A stretch of DNA of 64,000 bases from Myxococcales bacterium (GCA_016712525.1 JADJQX010000006.1:620001-684000), one strand, 5' to 3'. Shown: positions 11,609 to 21,275, numbered from the stretch's first letter. Made by a program: numbers and translations. Notes: a model not told the origin generated them from the letters alone.

Positions 11609-12835
11609 ATGGCCCCCAAACGGAGACTCGGGCTCGTCCTCGCGGGTGGAGCGGCGCGTGGGGCGTACGAGGTGGGGGTCGTCGAGCACGTGATGACCGA
11701 CGTCGCCAAGGCGATCGGTCGCGAGATCCGCTTCGACATCGTGTGTGGCACGAGCGTCGGCGCGCTCAACGCGTGCGCGCTCGCGGCGTTCGCCCACGAG
11801 GGCCGTGAGGCGGTCCGCCACCTCGTGCACACGTGGGAGACGCTCGACATCGGCGAGCTCGTGCGTAGCGATCTGCGCGGGCTCCTCGGGTGGGGCTCGA
11901 AGCTCTTCGGGGGCACGACCGGCTCCGAGGTGGCGGTTCGCGAGCGCGGCATCCTCGACGCCGCGGGCCTCGAGGCGCTCGTGCGTCGCGCGATCCCGTT
12001 CCCCAAGATCGGCGAGAACCTCGCCGCGGGGCACCTCGAGGCGCTCACCGTGTCGACGACGCACGTCGCGAGCGGCAAGACCGTGGTGTACGTGCAGCGG
12101 CACGGCCTCACCCTGCCGAAGTGGAGCATGGACCCGACGATCGTGCCTCGCGCCGCCGTGATCGACGAGCGCCACGCCCTCGCGTCGGCGGCCATTCCCA
12201 TCTTGTTCCGTGCGGTGCGGATCGACGGCGAGGTGCACTGCGACGGTGGCCTCCGTCAGAACGTCCCGCTCTCGCCCGCGCGGCGGCTCGGCGCCGACAG
12301 CGTGCTCGTCGTGAACCCGCGGCACGTCGACGACGCAGGCCTCGAGGGCAGCCCCGAGACCGAAGAGGAGCTCCCGGGCCCGTTCTTCCTCCTCGGAAAG
12401 ACGCTGAACGCGCTCCTCCTCGATCGCATCGACACCGACCTCGCGCGGCTCGAGAGCATCAATCGCATCCTCGACGCGGGCCGCGCGGCCTACGGGCCCG
12501 ACTTTGCCCAAACCCTCAATCGTGCACTCGGATATGCCGACGGGCAAGGAATGAAGAAGCTCGACGCGCTCCTTCTTCGCTCGAGCGTCGATATCGGCGC
12601 GATGGCGGCCGACTTCGTCCATAGCCCGGCGTTCTCGCGTGTACGCGGCGTGACGGGCAGGCTCCTCCGCCACGTGGCGGGGCGGGGGCACGCCAAAAAC
12701 GAGGACGATTTGCTGAGCTACTTGCTCTTCGACGGAGAGTTCGCGGGGCGCCTCATCGAGGTGGGCCGGGCCGACGCGCGGGCGCGGCACGAGGAGCTCT
12801 GCGCCTTCTTCGACGCGTATTACCGCGCGAGCTGA
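11609..12835 (+). CDS. patatin-like phospholipase
   Basis: 408 residues. Patatin-family lipid acyl hydrolases use a Ser-Asp dyad. The glycine-rich oxyanion segment GGAARGAYEVG (13-23), the nucleophile Ser49 in GTSVGALN (G-x-S-x-G) and Asp212 in CDGGLRQNVP are all present, so the enzyme should be active. There is no signal peptide. The C-terminal 150 residues are a helical extension with no recognised domain. Members cleave phospholipids or act in storage-lipid turnover; the substrate here is unknown. An overlapping ATG at 11602 is in another frame. Confidence 0.9.
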   Translation: MAPKRRLGLVLAGGAARGAYEVGVVEHVMTDVAKAIGREIRFDIVCGTSVGALNACALAAFAHEGREAVRHLVHTWETLDIGELVRSDLRGLLGWGSKLFGGTTGSEVAVRERGILDAAGLEALVRRAIPFPKIGENLAAGHLEALTVSTTHVASGKTVVYVQRHGLTLPKWSMDPTIVPRAAVIDERHALASAAIPILFRAVRIDGEVHCDGGLRQNVPLSPARRLGADSVLVVNPRHVDDAGLEGSPETEEELPGPFFLLGKTLNALLLDRIDTDLARLESINRILDAGRAAYGPDFAQTLNRALGYADGQGMKKLDALLLRSSVDIGAMAADFVHSPAFSRVRGVTGRLLRHVAGRGHAKNEDDLLSYLLFDGEFAGRLIEVGRADARARHEELCAFFDAYYRAS

Positions 12836-13234
12836 GCCGAGCCTCCTCGACCCTCGGGGGAGCTTCGTCGCACCGCCGCGGGGGAGCTTCGTCGCGCGCG
12901 CCGCGGAAATCGACAATCAACAAGGCACGCTCGACGAACCCGGGACTTTCCGTATCGGCAACAAAGTCGATGTGAGCCAAGGTTGGGCCATTGGGTTCAA
13001 GTGCTCGATATCGCGGGGGTTGTTAGCCGTTCGTCTCGCCGAGTGGTCACGACAGAGACCAGGCGCGGCCGGCGCCGCTCGCGCGGGGAGGCTCGAGAGA
13101 GGCCTTGTGCAACTCCGAAAAAAAGAGGGAAGCTTGTCTGTTGGTGCGCGACACGACTCGGCACCCATCACGAGACCGGCAGCGTTTTGTAGGCCGCGTG
13201 GCGCAGCGGGGGGGATCACGAGGAGGTGACGACG
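12836..13234. other. intergenic region between the lipase and the LuxR-type regulator
   Basis: 399 bp without a convincing gene. It holds a 17-bp direct repeat (annotated separately) and, at 13221-13226, the AGGAGG ribosome-binding site of the regulator. Short open frames exist on both strands but have no recognisable protein content. No tRNA or terminator was found. Confidence 0.6.
12855..12895 (+). repeat. 17-bp direct repeat, two copies
   Basis: CGGGGGAGCTTCGTCGC occurs exactly at 12855-12871 and 12879-12895, with an offset of 24 bp. It sits directly downstream of the lipase stop codon and 340 bp upstream of the LuxR-type regulator. It could be a pair of protein-binding sites or a small duplication. 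Confidence 0.6.
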
Positions 13235-14233
13235 ATGCGTGATCCACTGGTTTTCCTGCTCGACGCGGCCATACGCGAATGCCCCGACGTCGACTCGTGG
13301 ACGAGCGGGGTGCTCGAGGCGAGCCGCGGGTCGATCGACGCGGGGCTCGGCGTCGCCGCGAGGCTCGTCCGGCGCTCACCCCGCGATCTCGAGGTCGTCT
13401 GGGCGAGGGGAACGACCTCGACGCTCGCGAAGCTCGTGAACGAGTGGCTCGACGCCGCTCGAGGGCTCGGCGCCTACTCGCACATGCTCGACGCCCACCG
13501 CCGCGCCTGCACGCTGATCGGGGGGGCCGAGGTCGGCGAGCGGTACCCGGAGCTCACGAAGCTCATGGCGAAGGGGGGCGCGGCCGACCTCCTCGGGGTC
13601 TTCGTCGCCGACGGCGAGGCCGACGCGCTCCAGCTCTTCGCGGCCATGCCCACGCGTGTCGCCCTCACGCGGCGGCAGGTGGCCAACGTGAAGCGCTTGG
13701 GGGTGCACCTGACCGCGGGCTTTCGCGCGATCGGCAAGGAGGTGGCGGCCGTCTTCTCGGTCACGGGAGACGTGCTCCACGCGGACGAGCGCGCCAAAGA
13801 GGCCCGCACCCTCGCCGTGCTGCGGGAGCACGTGACGCGGATCGATCGTGCCCGTGCGCGGGCCCTCCGCGGCAAAGAGGCGTTCTCCGATCTGCTCGAG
13901 GTCTGGCAAGGGCTCGTCGACGGAGAGCTCACGCTGCTCGACCGCACCGACACGGACGGTAAGCGCCTCGTCGTGGCGAAACGAAACGCACCGAAGGTGG
14001 CGGCGCCGCTCCCGCTCGACGCGCGAGAGAAGCAGGTGGTGATGCTGGCGGGTCAAGGGTACAGCACGGTGAACATCGCTTACGTGTTGGGCATGTCTCC
14101 CGCGCTCGTGACGTCCCTCGTCGACGGCGCGCTCCCCAAGCTCGGGCTCGGGGTCCGCGCGGGGCTCGCGTCGCTCGTCGAAGAGTGGCTCGCCCCGCCA
14201 CCGAAGGCACGGGCGGGCCGACCCAAGAAGTGA
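13235..14233 (+). CDS. LuxR-type HTH regulator with unrecognised N-terminal region
   Basis: 332 residues. The last 70 residues resemble a LuxR/GerE helix-turn-helix: DAREKQVVMLAGQGYSTVNI followed by AYVLGMSPALVTSLVDGALPKLGL. The opening is the usual L-x-x-R-E-x-x-V-x-x-L-x-x-G pattern. The first 250 residues show no receiver phospho-acceptor Asp pattern or PAS signature I can identify, so the input signal is unknown. The ATG at 13235 has AGGAGG eight bases upstream, better than the GTG at 13226. The C-terminus is Pro/Lys/Arg-rich. Confidence 0.7.
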   Translation: MRDPLVFLLDAAIRECPDVDSWTSGVLEASRGSIDAGLGVAARLVRRSPRDLEVVWARGTTSTLAKLVNEWLDAARGLGAYSHMLDAHRRACTLIGGAEVGERYPELTKLMAKGGAADLLGVFVADGEADALQLFAAMPTRVALTRRQVANVKRLGVHLTAGFRAIGKEVAAVFSVTGDVLHADERAKEARTLAVLREHVTRIDRARARALRGKEAFSDLLEVWQGLVDGELTLLDRTDTDGKRLVVAKRNAPKVAAPLPLDAREKQVVMLAGQGYSTVNIAYVLGMSPALVTSLVDGALPKLGLGVRAGLASLVEEWLAPPPKARAGRPKK

Positions 14234-14306
14234 CGGGTCCCGCGCCGACGTGAGCGCGCAGGATCGTGCTTCTCGTGTCACCGCTCGGCCATGTACGCTC
14301 GTTCCC

Positions 14307-15596
14307 ATGTCGTCCGAGCCCGATCGCCTGAAGGCGCTCTTTCGCGAGAAGACCCTCGCGCGTGTGGTCGCCATCGCGGCGTTCTTGGGGCTCTTGTGGG
14401 TGTTTCGTCACCTCTGGGCCACCCTGCTCTTCTTCGTCGCGTTCGAGCGCAGCATCCGCTGGATCGAGGGGTTCGTCTTCGCGCGGACGGGGTGGGCGCG
14501 GAAGCGCATCGTGCTCGGCGTCGTCGCGAGCTACCTGCTCGTGTTCGCGACGTTCGTCGCCGTCTCGGTGATGACCGGCTTCGAGAAGTGGCGATACATG
14601 CAAGATGCATCGGCAGACTTCCTCGACGATCTCAAGACTCACCCCTTGTGGGTGAAGTACCACCATCACCTGGGCGACGTGGAAGCCCTGATGGGCCACG
14701 CTAAAGCCTACGCAGGGCAGGCGATCTCGGTGGCGACGGCGGTGGGGCGCTTCTTCGTCCAAGCGACGATCGGCTTCGTGCTCGGGGTGGTCTATCGCCT
14801 CGAGGCCCACGAGCTCGACCTCTTCGAGGACAAAATCGAGCAAAAATCCCTGATCGGGCGCGTGCTCCGATGGACCGAGCACACGGCCGACGCCGTGAGC
14901 GTCACGATGCAGCTCCAGGTCGTCGTGGCGGCGTTCAACACGGTCACGACGCTCCCCGTGCTCCTCTTCTTGGGAATCCCGCACGTGCCCTCGCTCATGG
15001 CGCTCGTGTTCGTGTCGGCGCTCGTCCCGGTGATTGGCAATCTCGTCGCGGGGACGGTGCTCTGCCTCATGGCCTATCAGGCCAAGGGATTCTTGGGTGT
15101 CGGCATCTTCGTGGTCGTCACGTTCCTGCTCCACAAGGTGGAGTCGTATTACTTGAGCCCGCGCCTCACGGCCCGGCACGTGCGCGTGCCGGGGTTCGTG
15201 CTCATCGTGAGCCTCATCGCGTTCGAGCACGTCTTCGGCTTCGCTGGCGTGTTCATGTCGTTCCCCGCGCTCTTCATCGCGTCGCGCATCCGGGCCGAGT
15301 TCCTCGAAGAGGACGGGGTGCTGCCTCCCGAGACGGTCACTCCCGGCAAGTCGCTCGCGCCGAACATCTCGGTGACGGTGGGGCCGTCGGAGCCGGGGGA
15401 GCCGCCCGCCAGGGCCTCGTCGCCGCCCACGGTGAAGCCGAGCGGAAACATGGCAGCGGCCGTCGCCCCGGAGACACCCGCCCCCGTGGCCGAGCGGCCG
15501 AGCGCGCCGGACGCGCCTCCGATCACGAAGCCGAGCGGCACCCTCGAGGCCGCCGATCCCTCGGGTGGTGACACGGGCGAGGGCCCGACCGTGTAG
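14307..15596 (+). CDS. AI-2E family (PerM-like) permease
   Basis: 429 residues with about seven or eight hydrophobic helices, in the AI-2E/UPF0118 arrangement. Typical pieces are the FRHLWATLLFFVAFERSIRW start, the long soluble loop between helices 3 and 4, and FLGIPHVPSLMALVFVSALVPVIGN in the C-terminal half. The family includes an AI-2 exporter (TqsA) and Na+/H+ antiporters, so the cargo is unknown. The last 80 residues form a Pro-rich cytosolic tail with a repeated element: PPTVKPSGNMAAA and PPITKPSGTLEAA. The ATG at 14307 follows no strong Shine-Dalgarno sequence. The gene converges with the next gene. Confidence 0.85.
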   Translation: MSSEPDRLKALFREKTLARVVAIAAFLGLLWVFRHLWATLLFFVAFERSIRWIEGFVFARTGWARKRIVLGVVASYLLVFATFVAVSVMTGFEKWRYMQDASADFLDDLKTHPLWVKYHHHLGDVEALMGHAKAYAGQAISVATAVGRFFVQATIGFVLGVVYRLEAHELDLFEDKIEQKSLIGRVLRWTEHTADAVSVTMQLQVVVAAFNTVTTLPVLLFLGIPHVPSLMALVFVSALVPVIGNLVAGTVLCLMAYQAKGFLGVGIFVVVTFLLHKVESYYLSPRLTARHVRVPGFVLIVSLIAFEHVFGFAGVFMSFPALFIASRIRAEFLEEDGVLPPETVTPGKSLAPNISVTVGPSEPGEPPARASSPPTVKPSGNMAAAVAPETPAPVAERPSAPDAPPITKPSGTLEAADPSGGDTGEGPTV

Positions 15597-15651
15597 CCTG
15601 CGGCGCGTCCGTGGATCATCGCCGACGCCCGCATGGTCAGCGCCCGCGCGG

Positions 15652-17852
15652 TCAGTCGGTGATGCTCTTGCCGAGCGTCGAGATCACGTCGGCGTGGTCG
15701 TCGGTCCACGGGCGCGGGGCCTTCGTGGTCTGTTTCCAGCCTGCGTAGGTCGTCTCGAGCTTGTGTGCGAGGGCCTCGGTCTTTGCCCCGAAGACCCACA
15801 CGCTCGCCCGTTTGCCGTCGGCGGCCTCGCGCTGTGTGAGCTCCAGATCGACACGTACCCGAGGCACGAGGCCCGCCGCCGCCATCGCCGCCGTGGTGAC
15901 GGGCACGAGGTTCGCGAACTGATTGGAGGCGTGGACGAGCACGCCGACCTCCGAGAGGCGCGCGTAGAGCCCCATCGCCTCTTGGGTGAGGAGGTGGACC
16001 GGGATCATGTCGGAGCTGAACGCGTCGACGACGAGGAGCTCCGTGAGGCTCGCGCCGGGGGAGGCCCGCTCGAGGCGCGAGAGCTCGAGCCGGGCGTCGC
16101 CGACGACGAAGGCGGCGCGGCCCTTCATGGCGGCGAGGGTGCCGAAGAACCTCGGGTCGCGCGCGAGCTTCACGTCGAGCGGGTCGAGCTCGAAGAAGGT
16201 GTAGTCGTCCTCGGGCGCGGAGTAGCCGCCGAGCGCCCCGATGCCGAGCCCGACGACGAACACCCGCTTCCCGGCCCGGCCCCCGTGCGGCTCGAGCGAC
16301 GCGAGCAGCCCGAAGACGTCGCCTGCGGGCCCCGTGCGGTAGTAGTACGCGAGCGGCTTGTCGGGGTGGGCTCGCTCTTCGATCCCGTGGGAGGTCGTGC
16401 CGCTCACGATGGCGCGGAAGGTCTTCTCCGGGTTCTCTTTGACCCGGAGCACGCCGAAGAACGTGCGATCACGAAAGAGCAAATCCTCCTCGAGGAGGAG
16501 CGCTCCGGCGAGCAGCGCCCCAGCGACGACGAGCGGCTTCTTCGCCCCACGAAGAGGGTACGACGCGAACATCGCCGGGCCGAAGGTGAGCGCCGCGAGG
16601 GGCCCGGCCGCGAGCCCCAAGGGCCCCCGCCCGAGCTTGCCGAGCGCGACCACGCCGGCGGCCGCGAGGGGCACGAGGGCGAGCTCGAGGGGTCGCGCGG
16701 GCGACTCGTACTCGGTCACCACGGCGATCACGAGGGCGATGCCGAGCGGGTACTCCCAGAGGTCGGGGAAGGCGAGCGGCGCGACGATGGAGCAGAAGGC
16801 CCCCCGAGCGCGCCGCCGGTGCTCATCACGACGTAGAACCGCGTGAGGTGCGCGGCGTTCGGGCGCGTGCTCGCGAGGAGCCCGTGGCACGTGGTGGTCG
16901 CGACGAAGAGGAACGCCGCGTGCGGCACGAGCAGGGCGAACGACGCGCTCTTCGCGTAGAGCGCGATCACCACGAAGACGGCGAGGAAGCCCGTCGCCCG
17001 GCGAAAAAAGGGGAGCGTGCGCTCTCCGTAGCGCCCGAAGGCGACCATGAACGAGACGAGGTAGAGCGCGAGCGGCGCCACCCAGAAGAGCGGGATGGCC
17101 GCCACGTCAGTCGTCACGTGCAGCGTCATGGCCGAGAGCAAGAGCGACGGCACGAAGGAAAGCGCGAACCACCCTGCCTGCACCCTCCACGAAGGCTCGG
17201 GCGGTGCGGCCGAGGCACCGGGGTCGGCGCTCGGGTCCTCTCCGGCGCGTGGGCCGCCGAGGCGGTAGGCCAAGACGGCGGCTCCGGCGATGCTCGCGGC
17301 CGCCACGGCGAGCGCCACGTGGAGCGCCAGCCCTTGCGCCGTGAGGCCGAGCCACGGGTCGATCACGAAGGGGTAGGCGAGGAGCGCGAGCAGGCTCCCC
17401 CCGTTGCTCGCCACGTAGAGGGAGTACGGGTTCGGACGGAGCCCGGTTCGCGCGAGCAGGAGCTGCACGAGCGGCGACGTAGCGGCCAAGAAGAGCGCCG
17501 GGCCGAGCACCGAGCCCGCGAGCGCCAGGAAGAGCCCCAAGACCGGCGATCGCCCCTCCGCGACCCGCGCGTCGAGCAGCGCCCCGTGCCGAAACCCGAG
17601 CGCCACGAGCGCCGCGAGCGCGGTGTGGACGATCGTGAGCGCGCGCGGCGAGAGGCGGCTCGGCGCGACGTGCGCGTACGCGTACCCGAGCAGCACGGCG
17701 ACCTGAAAAAACACGGCCGTCGTCACCCACACGTGCGGCGCCCCGCCGTACCGCGGCAAGAGCGCCCGGGCCGCGAAGGGCTGCATCACGAAGAGCACGA
17801 ACGCCGACGTGAACGTCGCCGCGACGAAGAGCCCGTTCGCGAACCGCCTCAT
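15652..17852 (-). pseudogene. membrane-fused spermidine-synthase-like gene split by a one-base frameshift
   Basis: Two minus-strand frames abut here. The upstream part (17852 to about 16806) encodes about ten membrane helices. The downstream part (about 16799 to 15652) encodes three more helices and a spermidine-synthase-like Rossmann domain, with VFVVGLGIGALGGY, FFELDP, VVGDARLE and VVDAFSSDMIPVHLLT. The frames meet at a run of six C at 16800-16805 (G6 in coding sense). One extra base there joins STGGALGG to AFCSIVAPLAF and yields a continuous 733-residue protein, the usual form of this fused family. So this is a real one-base deletion or a homopolymer error. The family is related to polyamine aminopropyltransferases; its true substrate is unknown. 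The start at 17852 (MRRFANG) is preferred over 17867. Confidence 0.8.
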
Positions 17853-17879
17853 GCCCGCATCGTGCATGAAGTCACGAGC

Positions 17880-18299
17880 TCAATCGAGGGGGTCTTCTTC
17901 CGTCGCCGTCGGCTCACGGATGCGATCCTCCCCCACGTCCTCGTCCCACTCGTCGCCGTAGCCGTCGTAGTGGATGCGGGTTTTCCCGTCTGCCGTCGTC
18001 GCGAGAACGGTCGCGGGGTAGTAGCGGCCGTGCCACTCGACCTCGATTTTGCTGCCGGCGGGGCGCCCGAGCGCCGAGGCGCGGAGGACCTCGGTCGGGG
18101 TAGGGCGCGGCGTGGCCTTTTCGCTCGGAGGGGGCGCGGTGAGCGAGGCCGTGGGCGCGACGAGCGACGGAATATGGACGAGGTCGGACGAGGGCCGCCC
18201 CGCGCACGCCCAAAGCGCCGAGGTCGCTGCGGAAAAAAGGAGCAGCGCCCACGCCGGGGGCGGTCGACGAGTCGTGGTCAGGGGCGCGCTCTCTCTCAT
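17880..18299 (-). CDS. small lipoprotein with Tudor/agenet-like domain
   Basis: 139 residues. The N-terminal hydrophobic stretch ends in ALWACAG, a possible lipobox. After a Pro/Thr-rich spacer, residues about 80-128 read VEWHGRYYPATVLATTADGK, then RIHYDGYGDEWDEDV. This W..G.WYPA.V....D...V.YDGY..EWDE layout matches the Tudor-knot/agenet fold, usually a ligand-binding barrel in eukaryotic chromatin proteins and also found in secreted bacterial proteins. It lies between two minus-strand genes with short gaps (15 and 27 bp), so it is probably in one transcript with them. Confidence 0.7.
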   Translation of the reverse strand: MRESAPLTTTRRPPPAWALLLFSAATSALWACAGRPSSDLVHIPSLVAPTASLTAPPPSEKATPRPTPTEVLRASALGRPAGSKIEVEWHGRYYPATVLATTADGKTRIHYDGYGDEWDEDVGEDRIREPTATEEDPLD

Positions 18300-18314
18300 C
18301 CCCGAGGGGCTCGT

Positions 18315-19652
18315 TCAGCGGCGCTTGCGCCACACGCTCCCGTTGGCGCCCGCCGTGGTCCCGCGGACGAGCCAGTACACGTACGTCGCGTCGGCGAGCA
18401 CGCTCACAGGGTTGATGAGCGAGTCGGCGAGCTTCTGTGGGCCCCCGGTGCAGGGCTTCGCGCAGCGCATCACCGTGCCCACCGGCGTCGAGTTCGTCTC
18501 GACGAGCTGCGCTCCCACGGTGGTCCAGTAGACGGAGTCGTCGGTGGCGGCGATGTCGCTCACGTAGGCCTGGTTCGTGGCGACCACGTTGCCGGAGCCC
18601 GCGCAGCCCGACGTGTCGCACCCGATGATGGACGCGGTCGCCGCCGCGGCGCCGCCCGTGGCCACGAAGGCCGTGTCCCCCGCGATGGAGAGGTGCTTCA
18701 CCGGCGGCGGCAAGAGGCGCGTCGGGGCGGCGGTGCACCCCGAGACCGGGCATACGAAGAGGCCGCCCGTGGGGTTCGCCAGGCTCGCGTTGTCGTCGAG
18801 GAAGACGAACCTTTGGCCGGTGATCGCGGCGGCCTGGAGCTGGTCGCCGATCCGGTACTTTCCGCTCTCGTAGGTCTGCGTCTTCGCGGCGATGTCGGTG
18901 CGGTAGAGGCCGTCGAGCCCCTGGTGGGTGAAGATCTGGCCGCCGCCGCCCATCACCCACGCCGCGCGGCGATCGCCGTTCGCCGGAGCGAGGAACGTGG
19001 CCCCCGTGAGCTTGCAGCCGCCGACGTCGCACGCGGCGATGCGGCAGTCGCTGTTGGAGCCGGAGGGGCACTGCGAGAAGTAGAAATTCGAGCCCTCGAC
19101 GTAGATCTGCCGCGGCGACTGGAGGCCCGTGGGGAAGTTCGTGGCCGAGCCCATCACGTCGACGAGGACGATCTTCGAGGCGTTGCAGTCGTCGGCGCGG
19201 CAGCCTCGGATGATGTCTCCCTCGTACCAGACGAGGCGGGGACCCGCGAGCGCGAGGCCCATGGGCTTCTGGAGGCCGTCGGCGAGCTTCTCGGCCTGGC
19301 ATTCTCCGGCTTGGCAGAGCGCCGCGCCGCCGCACGCGCGTTTGCATTTTCCGCAGTGGGCCGCGCTCGTGCGGGTGTCGGTCTCGCACACGGTCTTCGG
19401 ATCGTCGTCGCACTCGGCGAAGCCCGCGGGGCACGCGGTGGCGCCGTCTCCGCCCGCGTCGTTCGGGGGAGGCGTCGAGCCGTCGGGGGGCGCCGTGGTG
19501 GTGCTCGTGCCGGTGCCCGTCGGGCTCGTCCCGGAGTCGCTCGACGACGTGTTGACCGGGGTGTCGCTGATGCACGCCGGGACGAGGCCCGCGGCCGCTC
19601 CGAGCACGAGGAGGGAGAGCGTGACGGCGGAGCGAGCGCGGACGAAGACCAT
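18315..19652 (-). CDS. Cys-rich propeller-like lipoprotein
   Basis: 445 residues. Signal peptide with lipobox VPAC, then a Ser/Thr/Gly/Pro-rich linker. A Cys-rich module follows (CPAGFAECDDDPKTVCETD, AAHCGKCKRACG, CQAGEC), of a type common in myxobacterial surface proteins. The remaining 300 residues have repeated blade-like units with paired Cys (GCRADDCNASKIV, DCRIAACDVGGCKLTG, CPVSGCTAAPTRL, GCDTSGCAGSG) and likely fold as a beta-propeller anchored on the cell surface. No enzyme motif is visible. It is the first gene of a three-gene minus-strand run, divergent from tesB across 81 bp. Confidence 0.75.
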   Translation of the reverse strand: MVFVRARSAVTLSLLVLGAAAGLVPACISDTPVNTSSSDSGTSPTGTGTSTTTAPPDGSTPPPNDAGGDGATACPAGFAECDDDPKTVCETDTRTSAAHCGKCKRACGGAALCQAGECQAEKLADGLQKPMGLALAGPRLVWYEGDIIRGCRADDCNASKIVLVDVMGSATNFPTGLQSPRQIYVEGSNFYFSQCPSGSNSDCRIAACDVGGCKLTGATFLAPANGDRRAAWVMGGGGQIFTHQGLDGLYRTDIAAKTQTYESGKYRIGDQLQAAAITGQRFVFLDDNASLANPTGGLFVCPVSGCTAAPTRLLPPPVKHLSIAGDTAFVATGGAAAATASIIGCDTSGCAGSGNVVATNQAYVSDIAATDDSVYWTTVGAQLVETNSTPVGTVMRCAKPCTGGPQKLADSLINPVSVLADATYVYWLVRGTTAGANGSVWRKRR

Positions 19653-19733
19653 GAGACCGAACGTAGCACGAGCTTTTCGCCCGGCATCTCCTCGGGTTGC
19701 GGACCTTGACGCACCGGGCTATGGGCTGTCCGC

Positions 19734-20594
19734 ATGGGTCTGGTCCTCGACGAGCTCGTGACGCTCCTCTCCCTCGAGCGCATCGAAGAAAACCTCTTTC
19801 GCGGCCAGTCGCAGGACCTCGGCTGGGGCACCGTGTTCGGTGGTCAGGTGCTTGGCCAGGCCCTCTCGGCGGCCACGCAGACCGTCGGCGATGGGCGCCT
19901 CGTGCACTCCCTGAATGCCTATTTTCTCCGCCCGGGGGACGTGTCCCGCCCCATCGTTTACGATGTCGATCGCATCCGGGACGGCAAGTCGTTCGCCACG
20001 CGGCGGGTGGTCGCGATCCAGAACGGCGAGGCCATCTTGAACATGGCCGCCTCGTTCCAAGTGGCCGAAGAGGGCTTCGAGCACCACGCCCCCATGCCCG
20101 CAGCGCCGAAGCCCGAGGAGTGCCCCCTCGATCGCGACCGGTACAAGCCCTACCTCGAGGCGCTCCCCAAGCTCCTCGCCGAGCGCATCCTCGCCGAGCA
20201 CCCGTTCGAGATCCGCCTCGCCGGCCCCACGAACGACCCGTTTCGCCCGGAAAAAAAGCCCCCCGAGCGCCTCGCGTGGATCAAGGCCACGGGCGCGCTC
20301 CCGGCCGATCCGAAGCTCCACCCCTGCCTCTTCGCGTACGCGTCGGACCACGCGTTCGTCACGACAGCGCTCCTCCCGCACGGGGTCTCGTGGCTCACGC
20401 CCGGCATGCAGGTCGCGAGCCTCGACCACGTCATGTGGTTCCATCGCCCCTTCCGCGCCGACGAGTGGCTCCTCCACGTGATGGACAGCCCGTCGGCCTC
20501 GGGGGCGCGGGGGCTCGTGCGCGGCCGCGTGTACACCGAACGGGGGGAGCTCGTGGCCTCGACGGCCCAAGAGGGGCTCGTCCGTAAGCGCTGA
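19734..20594 (+). CDS. tesB: acyl-CoA thioesterase II
   Basis: 286 residues, the normal length for TesB. The enzyme hydrolyses acyl-CoA to free acid and CoA. The protein has the double hot-dog layout: an N-terminal repeat starting with ENLFRGQSQDLGWGTVFGGQ, and a C-terminal repeat with ASDHAF, SLDHVMWFHRPFRADEWLL and the final STAQEGLVR. The Asp of SDHA, a conserved Ser/Thr near SLDH and the Gln of AQEG correspond to the Asp-Thr-Gln catalytic set of E. coli TesB. It is cytosolic. The gene diverges from the minus-strand lipoprotein run. Confidence 0.95.
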   Translation: MGLVLDELVTLLSLERIEENLFRGQSQDLGWGTVFGGQVLGQALSAATQTVGDGRLVHSLNAYFLRPGDVSRPIVYDVDRIRDGKSFATRRVVAIQNGEAILNMAASFQVAEEGFEHHAPMPAAPKPEECPLDRDRYKPYLEALPKLLAERILAEHPFEIRLAGPTNDPFRPEKKPPERLAWIKATGALPADPKLHPCLFAYASDHAFVTTALLPHGVSWLTPGMQVASLDHVMWFHRPFRADEWLLHVMDSPSASGARGLVRGRVYTERGELVASTAQEGLVRKR

Positions 20595-20604
20595 GCGCGG
20601 CGCC

Positions 20605-20626
20605 CCGAATTCGACGGAAAATTCGG
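20605..20626 (+). other. small inverted repeat between tesB and the next lipoprotein gene
   Basis: CCGAATT and AATTCGG flank an 8-base loop. There is no T-run, so a terminator role is weak. Confidence 0.3.
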
Positions 20627-20675
20627 CCACGCTCGGCCTTCAACGCCGGCCGATTCGGCGCTATGGTCCCGCCCC

Positions 20676-21194
20676 ATGAAGCTCGCGCGATTCTACGGGG
20701 TAGGTGCCGTCCTCTTCGCCGTCTCCACGGCCGTGCTGTCTGGCTGCGCCGGCCAAGAGGGCCCGAAGCACGCTCAGATCAAGGCAGGCGAGATGCCCGA
20801 GGGCGAGTCGTTCACCGGGGTCTACTTCCACCCGGTCTACGGCTACCTGCACATGGTCGAGGACGGCTCGAACATCTTCGGCAAGTGGAAGCGCGCCGAC
20901 CAGAGCCGCTGGGGCGAGCTCCAGGGCACGAAGACGGGCAACCTCGTCCGCTTCACCTGGAAAGAGCACACGATCGGCCTCGTCGGCGCGGGTGCCGAGA
21001 GCAAGGGCAAGGGCTACTTCCTCTACAAGACCGGCAAAGACGTGGCCGAGCTCGACGGCCAGTTCGGCCTCGGCGACGACGAGACCGGCGCCGATTGGCA
21101 CAACGTCAAGCAGCAGCGCATGGCGCCCGACCTCAAGTCGATCCCGGGCGACACCGACGCCACGTCGACGCCCACGGGCGAGACCTGGAACTGA
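20676..21194 (+). CDS. hypothetical lipoprotein
   Basis: 172 residues. The signal peptide ends in the lipobox LSGC. The mature part looks beta-rich with several aromatic residues (TGVYFHPVYGYLHMVEDGSN, FGKWKRADQSRWGE, VRFTWKEH), which suggests a small lipocalin-like barrel. I cannot assign a family with confidence. The gene lies 81 bp upstream of gcvP on the same strand. No role in glycine metabolism is implied by its sequence. Confidence 0.75.
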   Translation: MKLARFYGVGAVLFAVSTAVLSGCAGQEGPKHAQIKAGEMPEGESFTGVYFHPVYGYLHMVEDGSNIFGKWKRADQSRWGELQGTKTGNLVRFTWKEHTIGLVGAGAESKGKGYFLYKTGKDVAELDGQFGLGDDETGADWHNVKQQRMAPDLKSIPGDTDATSTPTGETWN

Positions 21195-21275
21195 CGCGCG
21201 CGCTTCCCTAAGACTCGAGTCTCGTTCCGTGCCGTGTGTGGGCCCGCGACGTCCGCGGACCCGAGGAGCCTCCCC

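Noticed and set aside
21195..21275. Glycine riboswitch before gcvP
   Set aside because: The 81-bp leader is too short for an aptamer and shows none of the conserved core.
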